NCBI GenBank assembly: GCA_026129685.1
Contig: JAHCHO010000002.1
Coordinates: 124,001 to 188,000 of the forward strand
Direction of reading: 5' to 3'
Length of the DNA: 64,000 nt
From: Fimbriimonadaceae bacterium
GTDB lineage: Bacteria > Armatimonadota > Fimbriimonadia > Fimbriimonadales > Fimbriimonadaceae
In this document: positions 1 through 8,503 of the stretch, one piece after another
How the letters are laid out: each line of letters starts with the position of its first letter
Position numbering within the stretch: position 1 is the first letter of the stretch
Notes under the pieces: model-generated
What the model was told of the DNA's origin: nothing
The model's database searches: none
Seen by the model: only the letters and a program-made list of their open reading frames with translations
Program-made: the position numbers and the translations under genes

Positions 1-1080
1 GTCAACTCCATCGAGGTCAGCGGGGTCGAGTGTGTGCGGTTCGACAACGACATTCCCCTTGAGTTCGGGGTGAGCCAGTGCATCGGCGATACCATCGGCC
101 CGGGCGGCCTCTTCAAGGGTCTGCGCACGATCCCCGTCTTCCTCGAGATCCTCCGCGACGCCGAGCGACTCTGCCCGCGCGCCCTCGTTCTGAACTATAC
201 GAACCCGATGAACATGATGTGCCTGGCCGCCTCGCGGGTGAGCCGGATGCCCGTCGTGGGACTCTGCCATTCCGTCCAGGGCACCTCGCACCTGCTCGCG
301 AAATGGGCCGCCGTCGAGTACGAACAGATGCGCTGGGAGTGCGCGGGCATCAACCATTTGGCGTGGTTCACGCGTCTTGAAGACGCGGACGGGAAGGACC
401 TCTACCCCGTCCTGATGGAACAGGCACGGGATCGCGAAAGCGCCTTCGCGAAAGCCGAGCCCGTGCGCAGCGACATGATGCTCCACTTCGGGGCGTTCAT
501 CACCGAGTCGAGCGGTCACCTAAGCGAGTACCTGCCCTATTACCGCAAACGCAAAGACCTGATCGAACGCTATACGGACGAGGGCTATCTGGGAAGGGAG
601 AGCTTCTACGCCGACAACTGGCCGAGCTGGCGCAAGGGTCAGGACGCTTCGCGCGAACGCCAGATCTCCGGCGAGGAGCCGATCAAGTTGGAGCGGACAT
701 GGGAGTACGGCGCGTGGATCATCGAGGCGCGCGAGAAGAACGTGCCCTACCGCATCCACGGCAATGTCGCGCCGAACGCCGGACTGATCCCGAACCTGCC
801 CGACGACGGCTGCGTCGAGGTCGCCTGCCTCGTCGACCGCAACGGCATCCAGCCGACCCAGCACGGACGCCTGCCCAAGCAGATGGCCGCGATCTGCGAC
901 TCGAACATGCGGATGTTCGACCTCGCCGCCGACGCCTGCATCGAGCGCTCGAAGACGCTCGCCTACCACGCACTGCTTCTCGACCCCCTAACCTCCGCCG
1001 TCTGCTCTCCCGCCGAGATCAAGACCATGACCGAGCGCCTTTTCGAGGCGGAGGCGGCCTTTCTACCCGGCTTTCGCTAG
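1..1080 (+). CDS. Glycoside hydrolase family 4 protein, 5' end missing
   Basis: The reading frame is open from the first base, so the gene starts before the window; 359 residues and the stop are present. GH4 enzymes are NAD- and Mn-dependent glycosidases (alpha-galactosidase, alpha-glucosidase and 6-phospho-glycosidase types) that act in the cytoplasm by an oxidation-elimination mechanism. The visible part keeps the family core: a GPGG loop, the NYTNPM segment, the metal-site cysteine in GLCH, and the metal-site histidine in AGINHLAWF. The Rossmann NAD-binding start lies upstream of the window. A second, clearly different GH4 gene lies at 7149-8495. Substrate cannot be read from the sequence; an alpha-galactosidase-type role is an inference. 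Confidence 0.9.
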   Translation, partial: VNSIEVSGVECVRFDNDIPLEFGVSQCIGDTIGPGGLFKGLRTIPVFLEILRDAERLCPRALVLNYTNPMNMMCLAASRVSRMPVVGLCHSVQGTSHLLAKWAAVEYEQMRWECAGINHLAWFTRLEDADGKDLYPVLMEQARDRESAFAKAEPVRSDMMLHFGAFITESSGHLSEYLPYYRKRKDLIERYTDEGYLGRESFYADNWPSWRKGQDASRERQISGEEPIKLERTWEYGAWIIEAREKNVPYRIHGNVAPNAGLIPNLPDDGCVEVACLVDRNGIQPTQHGRLPKQMAAICDSNMRMFDLAADACIERSKTLAYHALLLDPLTSAVCSPAEIKTMTERLFEAEAAFLPGFR

Positions 1081-1133
1081 AGCCGGTCGTGCCACGATGG
1101 GCTCCGGTGCGCGATAGCGGGCGGCCCAACCAA

Positions 1134-1162
1134 AACGGAGGACCCAAATCGGGTCCTCCGTT
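1134..1162. terminator. Bidirectional intrinsic-type terminator between convergent genes
   Basis: A perfect 12-bp inverted repeat (arms 1134-1145 and 1151-1162) with a 5-nt loop lies between the GH4 stop at 1080 and the convergent PEP-CTERM stop at 1184. The plus-strand side continues with only a weak T-rich run (TTCGTTC). Placement between two converging genes supports a shared terminator. Confidence 0.75.
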
Positions 1163-1183
1163 CGTTCAAGGGCAAACGCCGAG

Positions 1184-1783
1184 TCAGCGCGCGCGGCGAC
1201 GACGCAGAAGCGCCAACGCCCCCACGCCGAGCGCGATGAAGCTGGCCGGCTCCGGCACCGCCCGGATGTTGTCCACGTACATCGTGCGCGGACCCGCGTT
1301 CGCCGAGTTCACTCCGATGAACACCTGGAACCACGGGTTGCTCAAGTTCGGGGCCTGAATGGCCGAAACGTCCACCGACACCGTGTGCAGACCCGCGGCG
1401 GTCGGGATCGTGGTGCTCGTGCCCGTCTGGCGCCAGCCGTACGAGCCGTCGTTGTAAGCGACCAGCATGTTGGCCCAGTTGGACTGACCCACGAAGCCCG
1501 GGTCCACCGTAATGTCCATCAGGATCTGGTTCGCACCGTGGAGCGCGGTCTCGACCGCTCCCGCCGTGGAACTCGTCCCGATCCAGCCGAAGCCACCGCT
1601 CCAAGTGATGGACATCGCCTGGGTCCCGTTGGTGGCGCCCGTCGTCGATTGGGCAAGGGTGATGACCGGATCGCCGGCCAGATCCGCCCAGCCTTGAAGG
1701 TCGGATTCGAAAGAGTAAAGCGTTTGGGCGAAGGCACCCGTCGAAACGAGCGCGAGGGCGAACACAAGGGATCGCTTCATCAT
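1184..1783 (-). CDS. PEP-CTERM sorting-domain secreted protein
   Basis: This 199-residue protein has an N-terminal signal peptide (basic MMKRS, hydrophobic stretch, cleavage after AFAQ) and a C-terminal PEP-CTERM tail: the VPEPAS motif, a transmembrane segment (FIALGVGALALL) and a terminal arginine cluster. The body is beta-rich and looks like a carbohydrate-binding or jelly-roll fold (FESDLQGW start, late YVDNI strand), which is inferred only. Proteins with this tail are processed at the membrane by an exosortase, and one is encoded at 46717-47652. The start at 1783 is chosen because the signal peptide begins there and an AGGAG lies just upstream; the next codon (1780) is also ATG. Longer upstream extensions look non-coding. 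Confidence 0.88.
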   Translation of the reverse strand: MMKRSLVFALALVSTGAFAQTLYSFESDLQGWADLAGDPVITLAQSTTGATNGTQAMSITWSGGFGWIGTSSTAGAVETALHGANQILMDITVDPGFVGQSNWANMLVAYNDGSYGWRQTGTSTTIPTAAGLHTVSVDVSAIQAPNLSNPWFQVFIGVNSANAGPRTMYVDNIRAVPEPASFIALGVGALALLRRRRAR

Positions 1784-1935
1784 TGACTTCCTACTCCTGC
1801 GCTTCGCCTCTGTCGGGCGAATGCGCCATCGGGCGCGACACCGCGCCACACCCCCATTGTAGCGACATCGGCGCCAAATCCGAATCGGCGGGGCGAAACG
1901 CCCCGCCGAATGGTCCAAAGGTCCCAGGGAGCCGC

Positions 1936-3036
1936 CTAGAGCACGATCGCGGTGGACACCGAGTGGCTCAGCACTTCCTCCGCCGTCACTTCCCGGCCGA
2001 GCTTCTCCGAGAGGTAGATCCCCTCGCTGATCAGCATCGTGTTGAGCGCGATCTGGGCGGTCGGCAGCAGCGGCACTTTGCCCTGGAGCGCCGCCACCCA
2101 GTGGTGCTGCGCCGAATCGTAAGCCGACTCGTCCGGGTTCAATTGGTGGCGACGCCAGTCCGCGCTGTCCGTATCGAACTTGGCGTCCATCGGGGTGTCC
2201 TCCAGGTTCGTGAAGAACGTCAGCGGATCGAGCTTGATGCCGCCCTTCGAACCGAAGATCGAACTCGGCTCGAACCCGCCCATGTGGACGGCCCACGACT
2301 CGATGACGTCCATGGAAAGACCGCCCGCGAAGCGCACGAACCCTAACCCGAGTTCTTCGACGTTGTAGCCGCTGATCTGCCGCCGGTTCTCGTCCATCTC
2401 GGTTTCCTGGTACGTCTTGCCCGTCACCCGCTCGACCGTCGGGTTGCCGAGCAGAAACAGCATCTGCGCGATGTGGTAGACGCCCATGTCGTAGAGCGCC
2501 CCGCCCGAAGCCGTCTCCTTCTTGACGAAACTCGGCGTCCCGTAGCCGTCCACATAAGGTCGTCCCCGGCGACGGTGGCCCGTGCTTCGTGCGTGGTACA
2601 CCTTGCCGAGGTGCCCCTGCTCGATCAGCTTCTTCGCCATCTTGACGCTGGACCCGTAAAGCGTCGAGAGTTGGATGCTGAGCTTTCGACCCGTCTCCTC
2701 CGCCGTGTCCATCATCGCCTTCGCGTCCACGAACGCACCCGCCATCGGTTTTTCACAGTACACGTGCTTGCCGGCCCTGAGGGCCGCGATCGTCACCGGC
2801 GCGTGCAGGTTGTTGTGGAGGCAGACGTCCACCGCGTCCACGTCGTCCCGCGCGATCAGCTCTCGGAAATCGCTCGTCGTGAACGGGATCGCGTACTCTT
2901 CCGCCGACTTGGCGAGGGCGCTCGCGTCGAGGTCGCACGCCGCGACCACCTTGGCCCCGGGAACGCTCTGGTACTGACGAAGATGATGCTGGGCGATCTG
3001 CCCCACGCCGACGAATCCGATTCGGACGGTATCCAT
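1936..3036 (-). CDS. Gfo/Idh/MocA family NAD(P)-dependent oxidoreductase
   Basis: A 366-residue cytoplasmic dehydrogenase. The N-terminus has the Rossmann nucleotide-binding signature GFVGVGQIAQHH at residues 7-18 and CDLD at the end of the second strand. The EKPMA motif that carries the family's catalytic-region lysine follows, and then the C-terminal alpha/beta substrate domain. Family members oxidise or epimerise sugars and inositols; the substrate is not evident here. The start at ATG 3036 puts the Rossmann strand at the very N-terminus and removes an unconvincing upstream extension. The location near GH5 and GH4 genes suggests sugar metabolism. Confidence 0.88.
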   Translation of the reverse strand: MDTVRIGFVGVGQIAQHHLRQYQSVPGAKVVAACDLDASALAKSAEEYAIPFTTSDFRELIARDDVDAVDVCLHNNLHAPVTIAALRAGKHVYCEKPMAGAFVDAKAMMDTAEETGRKLSIQLSTLYGSSVKMAKKLIEQGHLGKVYHARSTGHRRRGRPYVDGYGTPSFVKKETASGGALYDMGVYHIAQMLFLLGNPTVERVTGKTYQETEMDENRRQISGYNVEELGLGFVRFAGGLSMDVIESWAVHMGGFEPSSIFGSKGGIKLDPLTFFTNLEDTPMDAKFDTDSADWRRHQLNPDESAYDSAQHHWVAALQGKVPLLPTAQIALNTMLISEGIYLSEKLGREVTAEEVLSHSVSTAIVL

Positions 3037-3133
3037 TCCGCCCACGATTATGGGAGCGACCCGGGCGAAGCGCCTGGGACGAAAAGTGTCGTCACGCCAA
3101 GTCCCGGACGCCGACAAAGGCAGTTCCGACGGT

Positions 3134-3628
3134 CTAGAACTTCACTCCCACGAACAGCCCGACTCCGCGCAGGGCACTCTCGGAGCCGGTGAACAGCTTC
3201 GCCTCGACGAACGTCGGCACCGGACCGATGCCGAACGGGATGCCCGCGCCGAACTCCAGGCCGAACTTGGCCGAGTCGATGCCGCCCGGCGCGCGGTTGA
3301 ACGCCACTCCGGCCCCCGCGAAGGCGTAGAACCCGACGAAGCTCCACCGGTAGGTGAGGGCAATTGGGATGCTGCGCGCCCCCAATTTCTCCATGTAGTC
3401 CGCCGAGAGCATGATCTTGTTCTCGAGCGGACCAAACTTGAACAGCTTCGTCATGTCGAAGTCCGCGCCGAGGGCGAGCCAGGTCGCTCCCAGGTCGCGC
3501 GCGTCGCCGGAGCCGGGCAGGAACAACCCGACGCGCACCGCGTTGAGCTTGTCGAGCGACGGGAGCGGTTGGGCGATCGCCGTCCCGGCGAGGGTTACGA
3601 GGGCAAGGGGAAGCAGCGCGCGTTTCAT
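3134..3628 (-). CDS. Small secreted, outer-membrane beta-barrel-like protein
   Basis: A 164-residue protein with a clear signal peptide (MKRALLP, hydrophobic core, cleavage near AIAQ). The remainder alternates short amphipathic strands rich in Gly, Phe and Val, and ends in GLFVGVKF with a C-terminal phenylalanine, as is typical of outer-membrane beta-barrels. No specific family is recognised. It could be a small porin-like or OmpW-like barrel, or a periplasmic protein. The ATG at 3628 is chosen because the signal peptide begins there. It sits 97 bases upstream of the oxidoreductase in the same direction. Confidence 0.6.
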   Translation of the reverse strand: MKRALLPLALVTLAGTAIAQPLPSLDKLNAVRVGLFLPGSGDARDLGATWLALGADFDMTKLFKFGPLENKIMLSADYMEKLGARSIPIALTYRWSFVGFYAFAGAGVAFNRAPGGIDSAKFGLEFGAGIPFGIGPVPTFVEAKLFTGSESALRGVGLFVGVKF

Positions 3629-3692
3629 GGCCTTACTACTATGACGCGCCACTTCCCGGTTCCGTTAACCCGGCCCACCGGTCCGCATACCT

Positions 3693-4724
3693 TCAGCGAA
3701 CCCGGCGCAACAGCGTCACTCGTCCGATCGGAACCCATTCGGCCACGAGGATGTCGCCGTTGCGCAAGAACATCGCGTCGTGCGGGTGGATGAACTTGCC
3801 GGGAAGGAACTCCGATCGAGGCTTGCCCCGCAATCCCGAGGGATGGCCGTCCCCGAGTTGGACGATCGGTTGGTTCTTCTCGTCCAACAAGGTCACCACG
3901 CTCTCCAGGTCCGGCACGAGCATCACGCCTTCGCGGACGTCGAAGTGGCAGGGGAGGCGCATGCCGACGGTGCTGAAGGAGACGTGCTTGCCCTCGAGTG
4001 AAAAGTATTGGATACGTCGGTTCGCCCGGTCGGCGACCGCCAGCAGTGGCTCCGAACCCCGCGCATCGACCCAGAGCCCGTGCGGCTGCTGGACTTGCCC
4101 TGCCTCCTTGCCCGGGCCGCCGAAGGTGCCGAGGTAGTTCGCGTCCTTGTCGTACCGGTGAATCCAGCTCGACCCATACCCGTCCGCGACGTAGAATCCA
4201 CCGTCCGGGCCGAACGCCACGTTGGTTGGAATGTAGTTCTGGCCGTCTTTGTACTTCTCGGAGGCCTCCGGAACGCCCATCTCCCAGACGACGCGACCAT
4301 CGAGGCTCGTCTTGACCACCTTCCGGGCGTTCGTGTCGCAGTGGTAGAGAAACTCCTCGTCCCCTTCTTTCCGAAGGTCGAGCCCGTGCGAACCACCTTT
4401 GAACCGCTCGCCCCACGAGGTCAGGTACTTGCCCTTCTCGTCGCACACCACGATCGCGTTCGACGAAGCGCTCTCGCCGTTGACGGTGTGGCCGACGTAG
4501 ATGCGGCCCTGGGAGTCCTGAGCCACCCCCTGGGTATCGCCGAAAACCATTCCTTCCGGGGGCGTCAGCCAGTCGTGCAGGCACTCGTAGCGGTGCGACC
4601 CGCTGCCAAGAACCAACGGCTGTTCCGGCTGGCCGAACGAGAAGCGACGGGCCAAGACCGCGCCCACCACGGTGGACGCGCGACCGAGCAACTGACGACG
4701 GGAGAGATCGCAACCTTCGGACAT
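3693..4724 (-). CDS. Tat-exported NHL-repeat beta-propeller protein
   Basis: A 343-residue protein beginning with a twin-arginine signal (SRRQLLGRAS at residues 8-17) followed by a hydrophobic core. Downstream are repeated NHL-type blades: GVAQDSQGRIYVGH, NVAFGPDGGFYVADG, PHGLWVDARG with VADRANRRIQ, and IHPHDAMFLRNGDILVAEW. NHL propellers bind proteins or ligands, or form the fold of peptidylglycine-lyase-like enzymes; no catalytic set can be assigned. Export through Tat implies folding, perhaps with a cofactor, before secretion; tatC is at 28492. It lies 41 bases after the GH5 gene in the same direction, suggesting co-transcription. Confidence 0.82.
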   Translation of the reverse strand: MSEGCDLSRRQLLGRASTVVGAVLARRFSFGQPEQPLVLGSGSHRYECLHDWLTPPEGMVFGDTQGVAQDSQGRIYVGHTVNGESASSNAIVVCDEKGKYLTSWGERFKGGSHGLDLRKEGDEEFLYHCDTNARKVVKTSLDGRVVWEMGVPEASEKYKDGQNYIPTNVAFGPDGGFYVADGYGSSWIHRYDKDANYLGTFGGPGKEAGQVQQPHGLWVDARGSEPLLAVADRANRRIQYFSLEGKHVSFSTVGMRLPCHFDVREGVMLVPDLESVVTLLDEKNQPIVQLGDGHPSGLRGKPRSEFLPGKFIHPHDAMFLRNGDILVAEWVPIGRVTLLRRVR

Positions 4725-4765
4725 GGGCGGCCTTCGCGAGACGCTATCATACCGTCCGTGGAGGT

Positions 4766-5767
4766 TCACGACATCGCGCGCTTCATCAGTTCGAAAAGGT
4801 CGCGATCCACACGGTAGCCGTCGAGATCTTCGTACCGGGCGTCCGGTCGCCCGTGCTCGATAAGGCCGAACGCCCCCTCGAAGTTCCACATGCCCCAGCC
4901 CCATCCGAACTCGCGGTAGAGGTCGAACAAGTCTCCCAGCCAACGTAACGCCACTTCGTTCGGAGTCTGGATGTAGCAGCCGAACTCGCCGATGTGAACG
5001 GGTGCGCCTTGGCGCTCCACCTCGCGCCAGGGTTCGTAGAACGCGCGCAAGGCGTCCTTGTCCCAGGTCCTGCCGTCCCAGAACACGCCCGGGTAAATCG
5101 GCCCTTCCGCAACCTTCCATCCGTCCCACCAGCCTGCGCCCCAATGGCTCACGGGCATCGGCTGGTAGCCGCGCCCGCTATGGGTGACGTCGAGATCCGC
5201 CAGTTCGGGCATCGCGAGATGCCCGCCCGCCAGGCCGTCGATCGCGATCGGACGGGTCGGGTCCACCGACCGAATCGCCGCCACGGTACGACGGATTACC
5301 CGGGCGTGGACCTCGCGGGTCATGCCATACTGGCCGACGTCCGGAGGCTCGTTGACTAAGTCGAAGCTAAGGTCTTCGGGCAGTTCGCCGAGGTAGCGCC
5401 GGGCGAAGGTCTCCCAGAGGAAGACGAATGCGTCGGTCGCGATCCCCTCGCCCCAGAGGTTGTCGCGCTCCAAGTCGTTGCGGTTGATGCAGTAGCCCGG
5501 CGCCCGGTGCAGGTTCAGGCTCATGTGCAGCCCGCGGTCCTTGCACGCCACGAGGTAGGCGTCCAGATGGGCGAAGACCGCTTCGTCCGGTTGGAAGTAG
5601 TCAAAGTCCTTCGTCCAGACCCGATAATCGGTAGGAATCCTTACGAATCCGAAGCCGTGTTTGGCGAGGAAATCAAGGGCCTTCTCGTCGGGCGGCGGGG
5701 GCGTCTTGCCCGCCTGATGCACGAACATCCACTGAAAGCTGAACCCGGACCGTCGGTGGAAACCCAT
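4766..5767 (-). CDS. Glycoside hydrolase family 5 (cellulase-like) protein
   Basis: A 333-residue single-domain GH5 (TIM-barrel, retaining) enzyme. The catalytic acid/base is Glu140 in FDLVNEPP and the nucleophile is Glu261 in HIGEFGC. The N-terminal strand FGFVRIPTDYRVW is also typical. Family members hydrolyse beta-1,4-glucans, mannans and related beta-glycans. No signal peptide is visible, so it is probably cytoplasmic, acting on imported oligosaccharides, unless it is exported by another route. It is followed closely by the NHL protein and preceded by a membrane protein with a 24-base gap. The exact substrate cannot be read from the sequence. Confidence 0.85.
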   Translation of the reverse strand: MGFHRRSGFSFQWMFVHQAGKTPPPPDEKALDFLAKHGFGFVRIPTDYRVWTKDFDYFQPDEAVFAHLDAYLVACKDRGLHMSLNLHRAPGYCINRNDLERDNLWGEGIATDAFVFLWETFARRYLGELPEDLSFDLVNEPPDVGQYGMTREVHARVIRRTVAAIRSVDPTRPIAIDGLAGGHLAMPELADLDVTHSGRGYQPMPVSHWGAGWWDGWKVAEGPIYPGVFWDGRTWDKDALRAFYEPWREVERQGAPVHIGEFGCYIQTPNEVALRWLGDLFDLYREFGWGWGMWNFEGAFGLIEHGRPDARYEDLDGYRVDRDLFELMKRAMS

Positions 5768-5791
5768 CGTCCGGCAGGCTACCCGTCTCGG

Positions 5792-6517
5792 CTAATCCAG
5801 GGTGAGACGCTCCGGCAACTCCGCGTCGTCCGCGGTCGGTTGTTCCACCGCCTTGATGGAATCCGCCGGGGTGGCCCGCTCGAGCGCCTCTCCCATTTCG
5901 TCCAGGACTCGTTGGGCAAAGGCCGCGCCCGCTTTGGCGGTTCCCCGCATCAGCAAGTAGGCCAGGCCGTAGCCGATCGCCAAGACGATTGCGCCAGGCA
6001 TGGGGAGGCGCTCCTTGAAGGTCATGACGCAGGAGATCAAGGTGGAGAAGAACAAGAGCGGAATCGAGAGGGCGACCGCCGCCCCGGGCGTGGACTCGAC
6101 GCGCATTCGGGTCCGTCCGTCCCGGGCGACGACCTTGAGTTCCTGGCTGGAGAGACCGGCCATGTAGGCGGTTCGAAACGTGTTCCCCATCGCCGTCGGC
6201 TGACCCGTCAGTCCGCTGACGGGGAGACTCAAAATCGCTTCGGCGTAGGCGGCCGGTTCGTACTCGCCCTCGACGACCCTCTCGAACGTGCGTTTCCGCC
6301 ATGGCGGTCCGCCCGAGTCGTCGCCGGACCGAACCTGCTCGATCGCCGCCGAAAGGTCGGTCGGGGCGATTCCGACCTCTTGGGCCAAGCGCTCGAGTTC
6401 GAGGCGAGAAATGCCGCCCGAGTCGCGACCCCCGCCGGAATCCGAGCCGTGCCGCCGCGCCGCGACCCGGATGATTTGGGCCACTTGCGCCTCGGTGAAC
6501 ACGTCGCGATCGTTCAT
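5792..6517 (-). CDS. Hypothetical membrane protein with N-terminal helical domain
   Basis: A 241-residue protein of unknown function. The N-terminal 70 residues form an amphipathic helical segment (FTEAQVAQIIRVAARR, then a Gly/Ser linker and LELERLAQEVGIAPTDLSAAIEQV) that resembles short helix-turn-helix-like modules of bacterial membrane proteins. Two adjacent transmembrane segments follow (VALSIPLLFFSTLISCVMTF and IVLAIGYGLAYLLM), and then a cytoplasmic helix with an acidic tail. ATG 6517 is chosen as start because the helical domain begins there. It lies between a DinB-like gene and the GH5 gene, all on the minus strand. Confidence 0.6.
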   Translation of the reverse strand: MNDRDVFTEAQVAQIIRVAARRHGSDSGGGRDSGGISRLELERLAQEVGIAPTDLSAAIEQVRSGDDSGGPPWRKRTFERVVEGEYEPAAYAEAILSLPVSGLTGQPTAMGNTFRTAYMAGLSSQELKVVARDGRTRMRVESTPGAAVALSIPLLFFSTLISCVMTFKERLPMPGAIVLAIGYGLAYLLMRGTAKAGAAFAQRVLDEMGEALERATPADSIKAVEQPTADDAELPERLTLD

Positions 6518-6562
6518 GGACTGACGTATTGTGACCCGCATTCGAGTCGGACCCGGTTTGGC

Positions 6563-7078
6563 TCAGGTGCGGTGCCGCCACAGGTCGTGGAGCAACACCG
6601 CCTGTCCTCCATGGTACGCCTCGTGTTGGGCGACATGGGCGACCACCCAGCCGAGTGAAACCTCGAACCCTTTCCGCGCGATTCTGCGTTCGGCGGAGTC
6701 GTCGCGGAGGCGGTCGAAAGCTCGGGCGCGCACCCGGTCATGAAGGTCACAGTACCAGGCGATGGGCTCGGAGGGCGGGGTCGGCCAGTGTCCGCCGTAT
6801 TGGCGCGTTTCTCGGTCAAGGGTTTGTTTCAGTTCGTTCGGATTCCGGCGGCAACCCCGTGCGAACGTCTCGAGCCAGAACGACTCGCAGGCCACGATGT
6901 GCAGGAGAACCGCCCCAATGCTGTGCCCGTTTGGCCGCGGCTGCCAGACGATCGCCTCTGGAGGGGGATCGCCCAGTTCGGCGCGCCACTTGCGGGTCGC
7001 CTCGTTCATGGTCGCGAGCAAGAGCCCAAGCTCGGACTCGAAGCCGTCCAGTGGCTTCAGCATAAGGTTCTTCGGCAT
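6563..7078 (-). CDS. DinB/YfiT-like four-helix metal-binding protein
   Basis: A 171-residue protein with the DinB-superfamily layout. A first-helix region ends in ATMNEATRKW, an HSIGAVLLHIVACESFW helix follows, and the C-terminal HVAQHEAYHGGQ motif supplies two or three of the metal-coordinating histidines. Members include thiol-dependent S-transferases (bacillithiol or mycothiol) and damage-inducible proteins; no activity can be fixed here. The start is placed at 7078; a second in-frame ATG at 7063 is possible. It is divergent from the GH4 gene that starts at 7149, so the 70-base gap must hold both promoters. Confidence 0.78.
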   Translation of the reverse strand: MPKNLMLKPLDGFESELGLLLATMNEATRKWRAELGDPPPEAIVWQPRPNGHSIGAVLLHIVACESFWLETFARGCRRNPNELKQTLDRETRQYGGHWPTPPSEPIAWYCDLHDRVRARAFDRLRDDSAERRIARKGFEVSLGWVVAHVAQHEAYHGGQAVLLHDLWRHRT

Positions 7079-7148
7079 CGCGACGGAGCCTACCGCCGTG
7101 CGGGACGGGCATAGACGGCGCCCCTTCCCTTTGTCTATGCTGGGATCG

Positions 7149-8495
7149 ATGGATCGCGTGAAAGTCGCCCTTGTCGGGGCGGGAAGTCGGTCGTTTGGGC
7201 CGGGCACCGTCCGGGACGTGTTGCTGAGCGAACCGCTCAACGAGCGAGGGGTGCACCTCGCCCTGATGGACATCGACGAGCGAGCGGTCCGCGAGGTCGA
7301 GGATTACGCCCGCTACGCCTCCGCACAACTCGGACGCGACGCCAAGATCACCGCCACGACGTCCTTGGCGGAGGCCCTCGAGGGCTCGACGGCGGTGGTG
7401 GACGCGATCGAGATCAGCCGAGACGTGTACTGGGCGATGGACTTTCACATCCCTCGCAAGCATGGTTTCCGGCAGATCTACGGGGAGAATGGTGGTCCGG
7501 GAAGCCTGTTCCACGCCCTTCGAAACATGCGGCCGATCGTCGAGATCGCCCGGGCGATGGAGGTGCAATGCCCGGGAGCGATCCTCCTGAACTACACGAA
7601 CCCGATGCACAAGCTGTGCCAGGCGGCGACTCGACTCAGTTCCACGACCACCGTCGGCCTTTGTCACGGCATCGGGATGGGGATGGGCCAGATCGCCGCG
7701 ATGCTGGAGATGGCGGTCGAGGACCTGGACGTTGCCGCCTGTGGAATCAACCACTTCACCTGGTTCCAGCGCATCCGGGATCGTCGCACGGGCGAGGACC
7801 TCTACCCGGCCCTTCGGCATGCCGACCGTGAGGGCGATCCGCTCTACGACTGGCACGAGGTCGCCCTATCGCGCGTGCTGTTGCGACGATTCGGACTCTA
7901 CCCGTCGCCGGGGGCCAACCACATTGGCGAGTACATTGGCTGGGCGGACGAATTCTACGCGCCGAACATGCTCTGGTACTACGATCCGGTCGACGGACAC
8001 CCCTGGGAAACCGGGGCCGCACCCGAGTTCGTGTACACCGTCGGCGCGACCTCGACCGACCGACCGCTGCGCAAGCCGAACGATATGCGGGGCGGGATCG
8101 AGAAGGGCGACCTCTGGTTCAGTGGCGAACTCGCACAACCCATCCTCGAGGCGATCGCCCTGAACGTCCCTCGCGACCTCGAGGCGGTCAACGTACCGAA
8201 CCGGGGCGCGATCCCGAACCTGCCCGACGACCTCGTCGTGGAGGTCCCCGCCACCGCCGACGGTTCGGGACTCCGGTCGGTCGCGATGGAGCCGCTTCCG
8301 GAGCCCATCGCGGCGCTGATTCGCACCCAGGCCTCGATCCAAGAGCTCCTAGTGGACGCTTTCGTCGAGGAGTCCAAGGAGAAGTTGCTCCAAGCCGTCC
8401 TGCTCGAGCCGACGGTGGACTCCTACCGCCGGGCGGTCGAGATGGTGGACGAAATGCTGCGAATGCAGGCCGACCTCTTGCCCCCACTTCATTAG
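7149..8495 (+). CDS. Glycoside hydrolase family 4 protein (alpha-galactosidase type)
   Basis: A full-length 448-residue GH4 enzyme. The NAD-binding loop is VALVGAGSRSFGPGT at residues 6-20, the GENGGPG loop is at 112-118, and NYTNP is at 148-152. The metal-binding Cys172 (in GLCHG) and His202 (in CGINHFTW) are present, so the enzyme looks active. Family knowledge predicts NAD- and Mn-dependent cleavage by an oxidation/elimination route. It is first in a tight operon with a ROK kinase (8-base gap) and an AgaI-like deaminase, which points to release of a (hexos)amine sugar inside the cell. Start 7149 gives the normal short N-terminus; an in-frame ATG at 7137 is an alternative. Confidence 0.92.
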   Translation: MDRVKVALVGAGSRSFGPGTVRDVLLSEPLNERGVHLALMDIDERAVREVEDYARYASAQLGRDAKITATTSLAEALEGSTAVVDAIEISRDVYWAMDFHIPRKHGFRQIYGENGGPGSLFHALRNMRPIVEIARAMEVQCPGAILLNYTNPMHKLCQAATRLSSTTTVGLCHGIGMGMGQIAAMLEMAVEDLDVAACGINHFTWFQRIRDRRTGEDLYPALRHADREGDPLYDWHEVALSRVLLRRFGLYPSPGANHIGEYIGWADEFYAPNMLWYYDPVDGHPWETGAAPEFVYTVGATSTDRPLRKPNDMRGGIEKGDLWFSGELAQPILEAIALNVPRDLEAVNVPNRGAIPNLPDDLVVEVPATADGSGLRSVAMEPLPEPIAALIRTQASIQELLVDAFVEESKEKLLQAVLLEPTVDSYRRAVEMVDEMLRMQADLLPPLH

Positions 8496-8503
8496 GATTA
8501 CTT